Source: Chlamydiales bacterium | GTDB lineage: Bacteria > Chlamydiota > Chlamydiia > Chlamydiales > Simkaniaceae | Direction: 5' to 3' | Assembly (NCBI GenBank): GCA_024233395.1 | Contig: JACKPR010000008.1 | Location: 1-36,435 of the forward strand | DNA: 36,435 nucleotides | In this document: positions 7,642 to 16,009 of the stretch, one piece after another | How positions within the stretch are numbered: the first letter of the stretch is position 1 | Layout of the letters: each line of letters starts with the position of its first letter | Made by a program: the position numbers and the translations under genes | The notes under the pieces: generated by a model | What the model was told of the DNA's origin: nothing | Seen by the model: the letters and a program-made list of their open reading frames with translations, nothing else | The model's database searches: none

Positions 7642-8916
7642 TTAGCCTTCAAGGATTGCTTTTAGAAGTTTGCATAGATGGAGGTGATCATTGATGGCGA
7701 TCATTTCTCTTGCAGCATGCATTGAGAATTGAGCCAACCCAATATCAACGGTTTGAATCCCTGTTCTTGCTGCGGTAATCACTCCAACGGTACTTCCACA
7801 AGGGAGATTGGATTCTGAAGCAAAAGATTGATAAGGGATTTTTTTCTTTTGACAGATTTTAATAATCTTGGCAGCGGTGAGCCCACTTGTTGCGTATCGT
7901 TGATTCGCATTATGTTTGAGGACAATCCCTTCTCCGATTTTTGGGGCATTTTCTTTATCGTACTTTGGCTTATATCCAGGATGATAAGCATGGGCCATAT
8001 CAATAGAAATGATCAAAGATCTCTGTTTCATTCGAAGGAAATCTTCTTCTTCCATTTTATAACTCAAAGAAATCCTTTTAAGTAAATCACTTAAGAAAGG
8101 AGAGCTGGCTCCTTCATCACTTCCAGAACCCACTTCTTCATGATTCCAGAAAATGGCCATTTGGATTGTATCTTTGGGATGTTTTTCTGCAGCAAGAAGC
8201 GCAAGGAGTGAAGCATGAGCACTTCCTAGATTATCGATCCGATAAGAAGCGATAAGATCTGAGTGCAATCCTAAAATTCGAGGGGGATCGATTGGAACTA
8301 AATATAGGTCACTCCCTAAAACGGTATTTAGTTTTCTTCCAATGAGTTCTTCGAAAATCTTCTCAGGATTTTTATCTTTTCCTCTCATCCCCAGAAGAGG
8401 GCAGAGGTGATGCTGTTTATCAATTTTTTTGGGGTTTTCATTGATTTCTTTTTCAAGATGGATAGCAATTCCGGGGATCATCACAGGAGCACTTTCTAAA
8501 AAGAGGAGGTCTTGTTCCACTTCGTCATCTTCTTCAACTAAAATGCGTCCCGCGATCACAAGATCGCGGTTCATCCAGGTACTTAAAATAGGGCTACCAT
8601 AGGTTTCAACACGCAAGAAAGGAAGTTCATCTTCAATAAAAACAGGATGAGGTTTTAGTTTTAAAGCAGGACTATCGGTATGAGAAGCTAAAATTGTTGC
8701 TTTATTAGGAGATTCTTTAGGAAGGATAAAAGCACAAATCGACCCTCCACGCTCAACAAAATAAGACCCACCAGGTTTGAGCTCCCATTTTTCTTGTTCA
8801 TCAAGGGGCGTATAATCTTGCTGTGCTAAACGATTGCCAATTTCTTGTGCGGCATGCCAAGCCGTTGGGCTTCCTTTCAAAAAGGAAAGAAGATCACTGA
8901 GTGCATCGAAGTTCAT
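7642..8916 (-). CDS. apeB: M18-family aminopeptidase (aspartyl aminopeptidase type)
   Basis: This 424-residue cytosolic metallopeptidase removes N-terminal residues from peptides, using two zinc ions. Family motifs run the full length: HTDSPALKLKP (first metal histidine), DNLGSAHASL (bridging aspartate), NHEEVGSGSDEGASSPFL (catalytic and metal glutamates), DMAHAYHPGY and the C-terminal QFSMHAAREM histidine. The length is normal for M18. The start at MNFDAL has only a weak ribosome site. The stop lies 24 bases upstream of the VIT1/CCC1-like gene on the same strand, so co-transcription is possible. A likely role is recycling amino acids from imported or degraded peptides. Confidence 0.93.
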   Translation of the reverse strand: MNFDALSDLLSFLKGSPTAWHAAQEIGNRLAQQDYTPLDEQEKWELKPGGSYFVERGGSICAFILPKESPNKATILASHTDSPALKLKPHPVFIEDELPFLRVETYGSPILSTWMNRDLVIAGRILVEEDDEVEQDLLFLESAPVMIPGIAIHLEKEINENPKKIDKQHHLCPLLGMRGKDKNPEKIFEELIGRKLNTVLGSDLYLVPIDPPRILGLHSDLIASYRIDNLGSAHASLLALLAAEKHPKDTIQMAIFWNHEEVGSGSDEGASSPFLSDLLKRISLSYKMEEEDFLRMKQRSLIISIDMAHAYHPGYKPKYDKENAPKIGEGIVLKHNANQRYATSGLTAAKIIKICQKKKIPYQSFASESNLPCGSTVGVITAARTGIQTVDIGLAQFSMHAAREMIAINDHLHLCKLLKAILEG

Positions 8917-8949
8917 GAAGCTATCTCGCTATTATTAATGATTAATTTA

Positions 8950-9045
8950 TTGGAAGATTTTTTCCAAAGTTTCCGTTTGATTTTGATGTACATACTTAAA
9001 CAAGTAGGGGAAGAAATCAAACGGAAACTTTGGGAAAACTCCAAG
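8950..9045. repeat. near-perfect palindromic element between divergent genes
   Basis: A 23-base left arm (8961-8983) and a 24-base right arm (9014-9037) are complementary except for one extra G. Their core is AAAGTTTCCGTTTGATTT. The 30-base interior contains its own small stem, TACTT (8993-8997) with AAGTA (9002-9006), on the same centre near 8999. Weaker pairing (TTGGA/TCCAA) extends the outer ends. The element fills the gap between the divergent aminopeptidase and 9172 genes. No T-run follows the arms. Confidence 0.8.
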
Positions 9046-9171
9046 TTTTGAATTTGTCTGAGTATAGAATTGTAAAATAGGTTCATATTTCCAGATTTTA
9101 CATAAATTCTTTTCTTTTATCTAAAGAAAAATTAAAGTTGTTACCAAAAATTTCAACAGTGGAGAAATAAT

Positions 9172-9909
9172 ATGGAGAGCATGCAACCAAAACCTTCAGT
9201 AGCAACACAATATATGAAGACATTGATGGAATTGGGAATGAAAGGAATTTCCTATGTGATAACAACCCCTGAATCCCTAAGAGAAACAGGGCAAACTGGG
9301 ATGGAACTTTTAAAAGGGTTTAGATATGATCATGAAAGGGAAATGGTCGTTGGTGAGATTTCAGCTGCTGCTGCGCGTGATGCTGTGAAAAAAGCAGTCG
9401 ACATTGGTAAAAGTTTTTTCCGAGCAGCACTTCTGGTAACATGTACTGTCATTCTTCTTTCTCGTTTTGTTTCGATCCTTCCCATTGTTCCTACTTTTTT
9501 AATTCTTTTGGCTATTCCATTTGGAATCATTACTTCGGACACCTATTGTACAACACGCCAAGGGGTTCATACCTATACCCACTTTAACGGCATCCATCTT
9601 CAAGCAATCAACTATCAAATTCCAGAAGAAAGAGAACGTATTGCAAAATTGGGTCCTCCTACTGTGACATTTGATCAATTTGTTGGAATTATCGATAGTT
9701 ATTCACGACAAATTCTTGCGGATACTTGGATCATTAGTGGATTTGATCCAGTAGAAAAATCTTTAACAAACTGGAGACCACTTTTGACTGAACTTGTCAA
9801 AAACCAAACAGAGGGAACTGAGGTGCCACCGTTGGTTACTGCAACAAAATTCTTCCCTTTCCTTCCACTTATTTGTCAAGTAGCAGAAGCTGCAGATCAG
9901 CGGTTTTAA
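9172..9909 (+). CDS. hypothetical protein with bilobed membrane hairpin (Inc candidate)
   Basis: I do not recognise a named family. The 245-residue protein has a soluble N-terminus without a signal peptide. Residues of about 82-121 carry two hydrophobic lobes separated by a short turn (RAALLVTCTVILL, then SILPIVPTFLILLAIPFGII). A soluble C-terminal half of about 120 residues follows. A single bilobed hydrophobic stretch of 40 or so residues is the hallmark of chlamydial inclusion-membrane (Inc) proteins, which are secreted by the type III system. The Inc assignment is therefore an inference from layout only. A clear GGAG ribosome site lies 6 bases before ATG 9172. The stop codon shares the bases TTAA with the stop of serS on the other strand (4-base convergent overlap). 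Confidence 0.6.
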   Translation: MESMQPKPSVATQYMKTLMELGMKGISYVITTPESLRETGQTGMELLKGFRYDHEREMVVGEISAAAARDAVKKAVDIGKSFFRAALLVTCTVILLSRFVSILPIVPTFLILLAIPFGIITSDTYCTTRQGVHTYTHFNGIHLQAINYQIPEERERIAKLGPPTVTFDQFVGIIDSYSRQILADTWIISGFDPVEKSLTNWRPLLTELVKNQTEGTEVPPLVTATKFFPFLPLICQVAEAADQRF

Positions 9910-11183
9910 CAAGGGGTAAGACTTTTTAACCCATCAAGGTATTGATGCAGGACGGTAGGAATGATCACACTGCCGTCCTCTTGTTGATTATTTTCTAAAA
10001 GAGCCACCATTAAACGAGAAGTTGCCAGTCCTGATCCATTGAGGGTATGAACAAGCTGAGGCTTTTCTTCTCCTTTCTTATACCGGATTTTAGAGCGACG
10101 CGCTTGGAAATCGGTACAGTTTGAAACAGAAGAGACTTCATAATAACGGTCTTGACCGGGAAGCCACACCTCTAAATCAATTGTTTTTGCGGCAGCAAAA
10201 GACATGTCTCCCGTCACAAGGAGCATGCTCCGATAGTGAATGTTGAGCGCTTGAAGAATCTCTTCTGCGCTGGTAACCATGAGATTGTAGATTTCTTCTG
10301 ATTGATCGGGGCGGGTCACACAAAACATCTCCACTTTATTAAACTGGTGAGTCCGAATGAGTCCTCGTTCTCCAGAACCTGCAGCGCCTGCTTCTCTTCG
10401 AAAACAAGGGGTATAAGAGGTATATTTCAAGGGGAGTTCTTCTTCGGGAATGATTTCATCAAAGTGAATGCCATTGAGAACCGCTTCGGAAGTGGGGATG
10501 AGATAGAGTTGATGATCCTTATCTTGGAGCTTAAACAGTTGATCTTCAAATTTTGGTAGGTGAGCGGAACCCATCATGATGTCAGGGCGTCCAACGATCG
10601 GAAGTATCCACTGTTCAAACCCATTGTTGACATGGGTATCAATCATAAATCGAATCAGCGCCCATTCTAGGCGTGCGCCCAATCCTCGATAAGCAGGCCA
10701 TCCACTTCCACTGATTTTAGCGCCCCGTTTAAAGTCGAATAATTTGAGGGATTCGTTCAGTTCAAGGTGATTTTTGGGTTCAAAAGAAAATGAAGGCTTT
10801 TCTCCAAAAGTCTTGATTTGTACATTATCAGCAGGATCTAAAGAAGATTTTACATCGTCGGCAGGTAGGTTGGGCAGGCATGCTAATTCAAATTTTAAAG
10901 TTTCTTCGAGTTCATTTAAGTCATGATCCAGGATTGAAATTTTATCTTTAGCCCCTTCCATGGCTTTCAAAAGATCTGTGACATCCTCTCCTTTTCTTTT
11001 TCGTTCTCCGACTTCTTTGGCATTTTTATTCCGCTCACTCTTAAGCTCTTCAGACTCTATTTTTAGAGAGCGGATCTCTTCATCTAGCTTAAGAACTTTT
11101 TGAAGAGAGGCGTTGGCATCTTTTGTTTGAAGTTTTTTTTCGATGTCTTTTGGATTTTCTCTAATCAGTTTGATGTCAAGCAT
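9906..11183 (-). CDS. serS: seryl-tRNA synthetase
   Basis: This cytosolic class II synthetase charges tRNA-Ser. The N-terminus MLDIKLIRENP begins the family's long tRNA-binding coiled coil (about 30-100). The catalytic core shows motif 2 (FRREAGAAGSGERGLIRTHQ) and motif 3 near NGSGLATSRLMVALLE. The segment EVSSVSNCTDFQARR is also typical. The length of 425 residues is normal. The frame stays open upstream to 11360, but ATG 11183 matches the universal SerRS start, and the extra 59 codons run through a palindromic element. A weak AAGG site lies upstream. No T-box leader is visible. Confidence 0.97.
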   Translation of the reverse strand: MLDIKLIRENPKDIEKKLQTKDANASLQKVLKLDEEIRSLKIESEELKSERNKNAKEVGERKRKGEDVTDLLKAMEGAKDKISILDHDLNELEETLKFELACLPNLPADDVKSSLDPADNVQIKTFGEKPSFSFEPKNHLELNESLKLFDFKRGAKISGSGWPAYRGLGARLEWALIRFMIDTHVNNGFEQWILPIVGRPDIMMGSAHLPKFEDQLFKLQDKDHQLYLIPTSEAVLNGIHFDEIIPEEELPLKYTSYTPCFRREAGAAGSGERGLIRTHQFNKVEMFCVTRPDQSEEIYNLMVTSAEEILQALNIHYRSMLLVTGDMSFAAAKTIDLEVWLPGQDRYYEVSSVSNCTDFQARRSKIRYKKGEEKPQLVHTLNGSGLATSRLMVALLENNQQEDGSVIIPTVLHQYLDGLKSLTPC

Positions 11184-11264
11184 GGTTTTTACCTTTATCT
11201 TAGTAGATAAACAGTGTACAATAATTCCTACTTGAAAGATAGGAATTTTCTTGATAACATAAGA

Positions 11265-11430
11265 TCTCGACTTTGTATATTTTTTGGCGAGCAGATTCGA
11301 GAAAGAACGTGGCAATTTGTTTGTTTTTTTCCGAAATGCATAGCCGAAGGCGCTATTCATGAGGGAAAAAATAAATTAAAGCGGCCGTGCTTCTATTGGA
11401 GATGCCGCCCAAAAATATACAAAGTCGAGA
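11265..11430. repeat. 166-bp palindromic, MITE-like element
   Basis: Two 25-base arms at 11265-11289 and 11406-11430 are complementary with one mismatch. They begin with TCTCGACTTTGTATAT. The interior continues the symmetry on the same centre (near 11348): TTTTTTTCC pairs with GGGAAAAAA, ATG with CAT, and ATAGC with GCTAT around CGAAGGC. The whole element could fold into one long hairpin. It lies between the divergent serS and 11469 genes. The centre (ATAGCC then GGC and GCTAT) resembles that of the element at 23059-23220, which is of similar length, so the two may belong to one family. Confidence 0.8.
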
Positions 11431-11468
11431 AGTTAATTTCTTAAGTAAAATTTTATTGAGCAATCGCT

Positions 11469-12575
11469 ATGGCAAAACAAAATCTTCCTGAACCACAAAA
11501 TCCTTTAATCCTCCGTTTTCATCGATTGATGGACGCTTTTGCTAAGTCTGACGATGAACGGGACTTTTATCTCGATACAGTGGAGGGATTCATTGTTTTT
11601 GCTGATTTAGATCGTAGTTTAGAAGAACTTGAAGTTTTAGAAACTGAACTCGATATTAATGCAGAAAGATTTCGCCTAATCCCAAAAATGACCTTTTATG
11701 AAACAAAGAAGTTCATGGAAGGATTTGTGAATGAAAAAGTTTATGATATCGATACGAAGGAAAAACTTCTAGATATTATTGGATCAAAAGAAGCGCGGGA
11801 AAACTTTCTCGAGTTTATCTATGACCACTTAACAGAGCTTGAAAAGTGGCAGCAATACTATCACGAACGGTCCAGAATCCGCATTATCGAGTGGCTCCGT
11901 AATGAAGGGATTCGTTTTGCTTTTGAAGAAGATCTCGATGTGACAAAAAATGTTCTTGAAAAAGTGAAGCATCATCTTTTCGATGGGAAAGTTCCCAAAG
12001 ATGTTCAAAATGCTCGGGATGCCATTGTTTCTAAGTCTAAGACTTATTATTCGAACGAAGCGTTAAATCCTCGTCCCAAAAGAGGGCGTCCCCCAAAACA
12101 AGCAGCAAAAGTTGAACTCGAACCTCAATACACCGTTGATATTTATAAAACGGTTCCTTCTAGTATTAGACCTTTCCTCTTTAACCCTGATTTTACAAGT
12201 ACTTCGGTAACCTTCTCTGCGAAATTTGATACCGAAGCACAACTCATTGCAAGTCTTAGAGGGAGTTCAAGAGTTAAAATTGATTCTAAACTGGAAGCCC
12301 TTTCTCAACGATTGGAATCACTCCGTCACCTTTCAGATCGATTAAAAGCAGCGCCTAGCCTTGGCATTGAAAAAGAGGAAAAGATTATCCAAGCTGTGAG
12401 TGAAGGAGGCAAGGAAAAAGGCAAAATCTTTGATGTTGCTAAAGGGTTCTTACCTAAGAAAAAGGGTAAGCAGCCTAAGGATAAAGAAGAGATCCAAGAA
12501 ATGATGCAGAAAAAACGGAAAGCAGGAATCAAACAGGTCACTCAAATTAAACGTGGGAAGAAGAAGGAAGATTAA
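11469..12575 (+). CDS. UPF0158-family protein with AT-hook-like motif
   Basis: The 368-residue protein matches the UPF0158 family, which is conserved in Chlamydiae. The N-terminal half carries the family pattern (DERDFYLDTVEGFIVFADLD, FVNEKVYDIDTKEKLLDII, ENFLEFIYDHL). Its function is unknown. Around residues 201-210 lies PRPKRGRPPK, a classical AT-hook-like basic GRP motif. The C-terminus is strongly lysine-rich (KKKGKQPKDKEE, IKRGKKKED). Both suggest nucleic-acid binding, but that is inference. The stop codon overlaps the ATG of the fused dehydrogenase gene (TAATG), so the two are probably translated together. Confidence 0.8.
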   Translation: MAKQNLPEPQNPLILRFHRLMDAFAKSDDERDFYLDTVEGFIVFADLDRSLEELEVLETELDINAERFRLIPKMTFYETKKFMEGFVNEKVYDIDTKEKLLDIIGSKEARENFLEFIYDHLTELEKWQQYYHERSRIRIIEWLRNEGIRFAFEEDLDVTKNVLEKVKHHLFDGKVPKDVQNARDAIVSKSKTYYSNEALNPRPKRGRPPKQAAKVELEPQYTVDIYKTVPSSIRPFLFNPDFTSTSVTFSAKFDTEAQLIASLRGSSRVKIDSKLEALSQRLESLRHLSDRLKAAPSLGIEKEEKIIQAVSEGGKEKGKIFDVAKGFLPKKKGKQPKDKEEIQEMMQKKRKAGIKQVTQIKRGKKKED

Positions 12576-14611
12576 TGACCACCACTACCCCTATTCATGA
12601 GCTTTTAGAGGCAGCTGAAAAGCAAAAGTGTCTAAAGACCCTTGAAGGGGTTTATCGTGCCCGTTTCACCGATGAAAAAATGCAGAAACTTGTCCGTCAG
12701 AATAAAGGGGGAACCTTCCACCTTTATACCCATGGGCATGAGCTCGTTGGGGTCATGTGTGGACAAGCTTTAACAGCAGGAAAAGACTGGGGACTTCCTT
12801 ATTACCGGGATCGTGCTTTTGCTATTGGGTTAGGATGTGATTTAAGTGAGATTTTTGGAGCCTTCTTAGCACGCGAAGTTCCTCATCACTCTGGAGGGCG
12901 CATGATGCCCGACCATTTTTCCCATAAACAGCTCCGCATTCCTTGCCAATCGAGTGTTGTCGGTTCTCAGTTTCTTCAAGCGACAGGGGTGGCTAAAGCT
13001 GCACGTCTTGCTGGGACGGATGAAGTCGTTTATGTTTCAGGAGGGGATGGGTCGACTTCACAAGGAGATTTTCATGAAGCGTTGAACTATGCTTGTCTCC
13101 ATCAGTTAGGAGTCATCTTTGTGATCCAAGATAATGGATGGGCGATTTCTGTTCCTGTTGAAGATCAAACAGCAGGAGGGTCGATTGCACACATGGCAAG
13201 AGGATATGAAGGACTTTCTGTTCATGAAATTGATGGGTGTGACTTCGTAGCCCTTTCTGATGCGCTAAAAGATGCCATCCAAAAAGGACGCAGTCTTGAA
13301 GGGCCCACTCTCATTGTTGCAAAAGTGCCACGAATGGGAGCTCATAGTAGTAGTGATGATCCCAAGAAGTATAAAAACGATGATCATTTCGAAGAAGATC
13401 AAGCGCGGGACCCCATTCCTCGCTTTGAAAGTTTTCTTCTTGAAAAAGGATGGGTCACAGAAGGAGAAATCGAAACTCTCCGCGAAAAAATTAAGGAAGA
13501 AGTCGAAGAAGCAGCTGTTAAAGGAGAGGCTTTTCCTCTTCAAGAAACAGAACGTGTTCTAGATCATGTCTACAAAGAAGTAGACATCGCCTTTAATGAA
13601 ACTCCTGATCAACGAGGAGAAAGTGTTGTGATCATGGATGCTCTCAATCATGCCATTGATGAAGAAATGGAGAGAGATCCTGGAGTCATTGTTTTTGGAC
13701 AAGATGTTGCACGTGGCAAAGGGGGCGTTTTTGGAATCACCCGCGGACTCACTGACAAATATGGGGAAGAAAGGTGTTTTAATACTCCTCTTGCAGAATC
13801 CACGATTGTTGGAACCGCGATCGGCATCTCTGTTCATAGTCATTTTAAACCTGTAGCAGAAATTCAATTTGCTGATTACCTATGGACGGGTTTCAACCAG
13901 CTTTATAATGAACTCTCAAACTTTCACTACCGCGCAAATGGAGAATGGAATTGTCCCATTGTCATTCGGATGCCTTCTGGAGGGTATATTCAAGGTGGTC
14001 CTTATCACTCGCAAAATATTGAAGCGTTCTTAACCCATTGCCCGGGGCTCAAAGTCGTCATTCCAAGTAATGCTGCCGATGCAAAAATGCTTCTTAAAAG
14101 TGCGATCCGAGACCCTAATCCTGTTGTGTTTCTTGAGCATAAGGCTCTTTACAGACAGCGGGTCTTTTCAGCAAATCCTGAACCAACAAAAGATGAGATC
14201 ATTCCTCTTGGGAAAGCAAAGATTGTTAGAGAAGGAACCCATTTAACCCTTATTGCCTGGGGACTTATGGTTCATATGGCTTCTGAAGTTGCACAAAAAC
14301 TCGAAGATGAGGGGATTTCCGTAGAGATTATTGATCTTCGAACCTTAGCTCCTCTCGATTTTGAAACCATTCTGCAGTCGATTAAAAAAACAAACAAAGC
14401 CTTGATTATCCATGAAGCCCCTTTAACTTGTGGGTTTGGTGCAGAAGTTGCGGCTCAAATCTCTGAAAAAGCTTTCGAGCATCTCGATTCACCGATCAAG
14501 AGACTTGGAGGACTGAACACTTGCGTTCCTTACGCTAAACACCTCGAAGATGCTGTCCTTCCTCAAAAAGGGGATGTGGAAAAAGCAATCCGCGATTTAG
14601 CTCACTATTAA
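12575..14611 (+). CDS. fused E1 alpha-beta of a 2-oxoacid dehydrogenase
   Basis: The 678-residue protein joins both subunits of the thiamine-diphosphate E1 enzyme, which decarboxylates pyruvate or a branched 2-oxoacid and passes the acyl group to lipoyl-E2. Residues of about 1-335 are E1-alpha, with the cofactor motif GDGSTSQGDFHEA and, 29 residues on, QDNGWAISV. After a short charged linker, residues of about 350-678 are E1-beta (VIVFGQDVARGKGGVFGIT, EIQFADYLWTGFNQLYNELS, RMPSGGYIQGGPYHSQNIE). The alpha-beta fusion is known in Chlamydiae. Substrate choice between pyruvate and branched-chain acids cannot be settled by eye. It is translationally coupled to the UPF0158 gene. No E2 or E3 gene lies in this window. 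Confidence 0.92.
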   Translation: MTTTTPIHELLEAAEKQKCLKTLEGVYRARFTDEKMQKLVRQNKGGTFHLYTHGHELVGVMCGQALTAGKDWGLPYYRDRAFAIGLGCDLSEIFGAFLAREVPHHSGGRMMPDHFSHKQLRIPCQSSVVGSQFLQATGVAKAARLAGTDEVVYVSGGDGSTSQGDFHEALNYACLHQLGVIFVIQDNGWAISVPVEDQTAGGSIAHMARGYEGLSVHEIDGCDFVALSDALKDAIQKGRSLEGPTLIVAKVPRMGAHSSSDDPKKYKNDDHFEEDQARDPIPRFESFLLEKGWVTEGEIETLREKIKEEVEEAAVKGEAFPLQETERVLDHVYKEVDIAFNETPDQRGESVVIMDALNHAIDEEMERDPGVIVFGQDVARGKGGVFGITRGLTDKYGEERCFNTPLAESTIVGTAIGISVHSHFKPVAEIQFADYLWTGFNQLYNELSNFHYRANGEWNCPIVIRMPSGGYIQGGPYHSQNIEAFLTHCPGLKVVIPSNAADAKMLLKSAIRDPNPVVFLEHKALYRQRVFSANPEPTKDEIIPLGKAKIVREGTHLTLIAWGLMVHMASEVAQKLEDEGISVEIIDLRTLAPLDFETILQSIKKTNKALIIHEAPLTCGFGAEVAAQISEKAFEHLDSPIKRLGGLNTCVPYAKHLEDAVLPQKGDVEKAIRDLAHY

Positions 14612-14620
14612 TACCATTTA

Positions 14621-14657
14621 TCATGCAATTTCAAGATTGAATCTTGAAATTGCATGA
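14621..14657. repeat. perfect palindrome, 9 bases after the E1 stop codon
   Basis: The 17-base arms (TCATGCAATTTCAAGAT and its complement) flank the centre TGA. It shares the core CAAGATTSAATCTTG and the outer ATGCAA with a second palindrome at 14781-14813, 158 bases away. It may double as an RNA hairpin ending the E1 operon, although no T-run follows. Confidence 0.85.
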
Positions 14658-14780
14658 AATATCCAGTAAAAATTCTTGGTAAAAACCCCATTTTTATCCA
14701 TTTTTCTTGGTTAAAATGAAGGAAAAATCTAAAAAACCGTATTTACAACAAGTTGGCTTTAAATAACTTAAGTATGATTT

Positions 14781-14813
14781 ATGCAAATTCAAGATTCAAT
14801 CTTGAATTTGCAT
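14781..14813. repeat. perfect palindrome over the second ATPase promoter
   Basis: The 15-base arms (ATGCAAATTCAAGAT and its complement) flank the centre TCA. The right arm contains the -35 box of the ATPase promoter. It is a close variant of the palindrome at 14621-14657. The pair may be operators or recognition sites for a protein, perhaps the ATPase itself. Confidence 0.85.
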
Positions 14814-14830
14814 GTTTTTTATGATATATT
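14802..14830 (+). promoter_or_regulatory. sigma70-type promoter of the second DUF4143 ATPase
   Basis: TTGAAT (14802-14807) and TATATT (14825-14830) are 17 bases apart. Six bases then lead to the ATG at 14837, so the predicted start site falls on the start codon and the mRNA should be leaderless. The -35 box lies inside the right arm of the palindrome at 14781-14813. The layout repeats that of the first ATPase gene. Confidence 0.65.
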
Positions 14831-14836
14831 AAAAGA

Positions 14837-16009
14837 ATGAAAGGATATGTTAAAAGGGCTGTAGAAGAGCCTCTTAAAAGGGTCATTAAGCAATTTCCCG
14901 TGGTTTTGATTACCGGGCCGAGGCAAGCGGGAAAGTCAACCCTATTACAACAGCAGTTTAAAGATTATAACTATGTATCGCTTGATGATGCGATAGCAAG
15001 AAGTTTTGCTCAAAAAGATCCCCACCTTTTTTTAAAGACATACAAGCCACCTTTAATCATTGATGAGATTCAATATGCCCCCTCTTTGCTCGAACAGATT
15101 AAAATAGAAGTGGACCAGAATCGGAGAAAAATGGGGCAGTACCTTTTGACTGGATCTCAAATTTTCCCCTTAATGAAAGGGGTTTCAGAAAGCTTGGCAG
15201 GGAGAATTATGATTTTTCAACTGTATCCTTTGAGTTGGAAAGAAATGTCAAAGCTGAATCCAAAAGATGAACAAGTCGTGATTCATCAAATGCTCAAAGG
15301 TTTTTTCCCAGAGTTTCAAGTGACCCCAGATCTTGAACCTCAATTTTGGCATGGCGCCTATTTATCAACCTATTTGGAAAGAGATCTTAGAACCATGCGA
15401 AACATTCAAGACTTAGGGGTATTTCAACAGTTTATGGTTCTTTTAGCAGCGCGTACAGGGCAATTGCTTAACTTAAGTGAAATTGGAAAAGAATGTGGAA
15501 TTTCTCAAGCTACGGCGAAAGATTGGCTTGTAGCTCTTCAGGCAACCTCAGTGATTTACTTGCTCGAGCCTTTTCATCGGAATATTACAAAAAGGGTGGT
15601 TAAATCTCGAAAACTCTATTTTGTGGATACAGGACTTCTTTGTTATTTGCTTCGTATCAGCACTGTGGAGCAGCTGACTTACTCACCTTTTGCAGGTCAT
15701 ATTTTTGAAAATATGGTGATCATGGATAAGATCAAGGGTTTTTCTGAAAAAGGAGAACGTCCTCCATGTTATTTTTATCGTTCAAGTAATAAAGTTGAAG
15801 TGGATCTTTTAATCGATTATGGCTCTTATTTGGATGCATATGAAATTAAATTTTCTGCTTCTCCAAACAAAAATATGGCGTCCTCACTTGCAAGTCTTAA
15901 AAAGGATTTACCCATTAAAAATGCTGAGCTTTTAACTCTTCGAGAGGATCCAGTTCTGTTGGGCAATGGGATTACTGCTAAACATTGGAATGATTTGAGC
16001 ATGCCCTAG
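14837..16009 (+). CDS. AAA_14/DUF4143 ATPase with C-terminal nuclease-like fold (second copy)
   Basis: This 390-residue member of the same family as the 925-2151 gene is clearly diverged from it. The ATPase part shows Walker A GPRQAGKS (27-34), Walker B LIIDEIQ (about 73-79) and LLTGSQIF. The middle has a helix-turn-helix-like stretch (LSEIGKECGISQATAKDWL). The C-terminal DUF4143 part carries ENMVIM, VEVDLLIDY and YEIKFS (EIK at about 336-338), matching a PD-(D/E)xK layout. No Shine-Dalgarno site precedes the ATG, which fits leaderless translation. It sits alone between the E1 gene and a convergent small gene, and its 3' end overlaps that gene by 32 bases. The role is unknown. Isolation and palindromes suggest a self-contained transferable unit. 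Confidence 0.9.
   Translation: MKGYVKRAVEEPLKRVIKQFPVVLITGPRQAGKSTLLQQQFKDYNYVSLDDAIARSFAQKDPHLFLKTYKPPLIIDEIQYAPSLLEQIKIEVDQNRRKMGQYLLTGSQIFPLMKGVSESLAGRIMIFQLYPLSWKEMSKLNPKDEQVVIHQMLKGFFPEFQVTPDLEPQFWHGAYLSTYLERDLRTMRNIQDLGVFQQFMVLLAARTGQLLNLSEIGKECGISQATAKDWLVALQATSVIYLLEPFHRNITKRVVKSRKLYFVDTGLLCYLLRISTVEQLTYSPFAGHIFENMVIMDKIKGFSEKGERPPCYFYRSSNKVEVDLLIDYGSYLDAYEIKFSASPNKNMASSLASLKKDLPIKNAELLTLREDPVLLGNGITAKHWNDLSMP

Noticed and set aside
11184..11430. possible T-box leader for serS
   Set aside because: The palindromic element lies upstream of serS, but no AGGGTGGNACCGCG-type T-box sequence or terminator pair is present.
14704..14716. short direct repeat TTCTTGGTAAAA/TTCTTGGTTAAAA (14673 and 14704) as insertion-site duplication
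   Set aside because: The copies are only 31 bases apart and imperfect, and they do not flank the ATPase unit.
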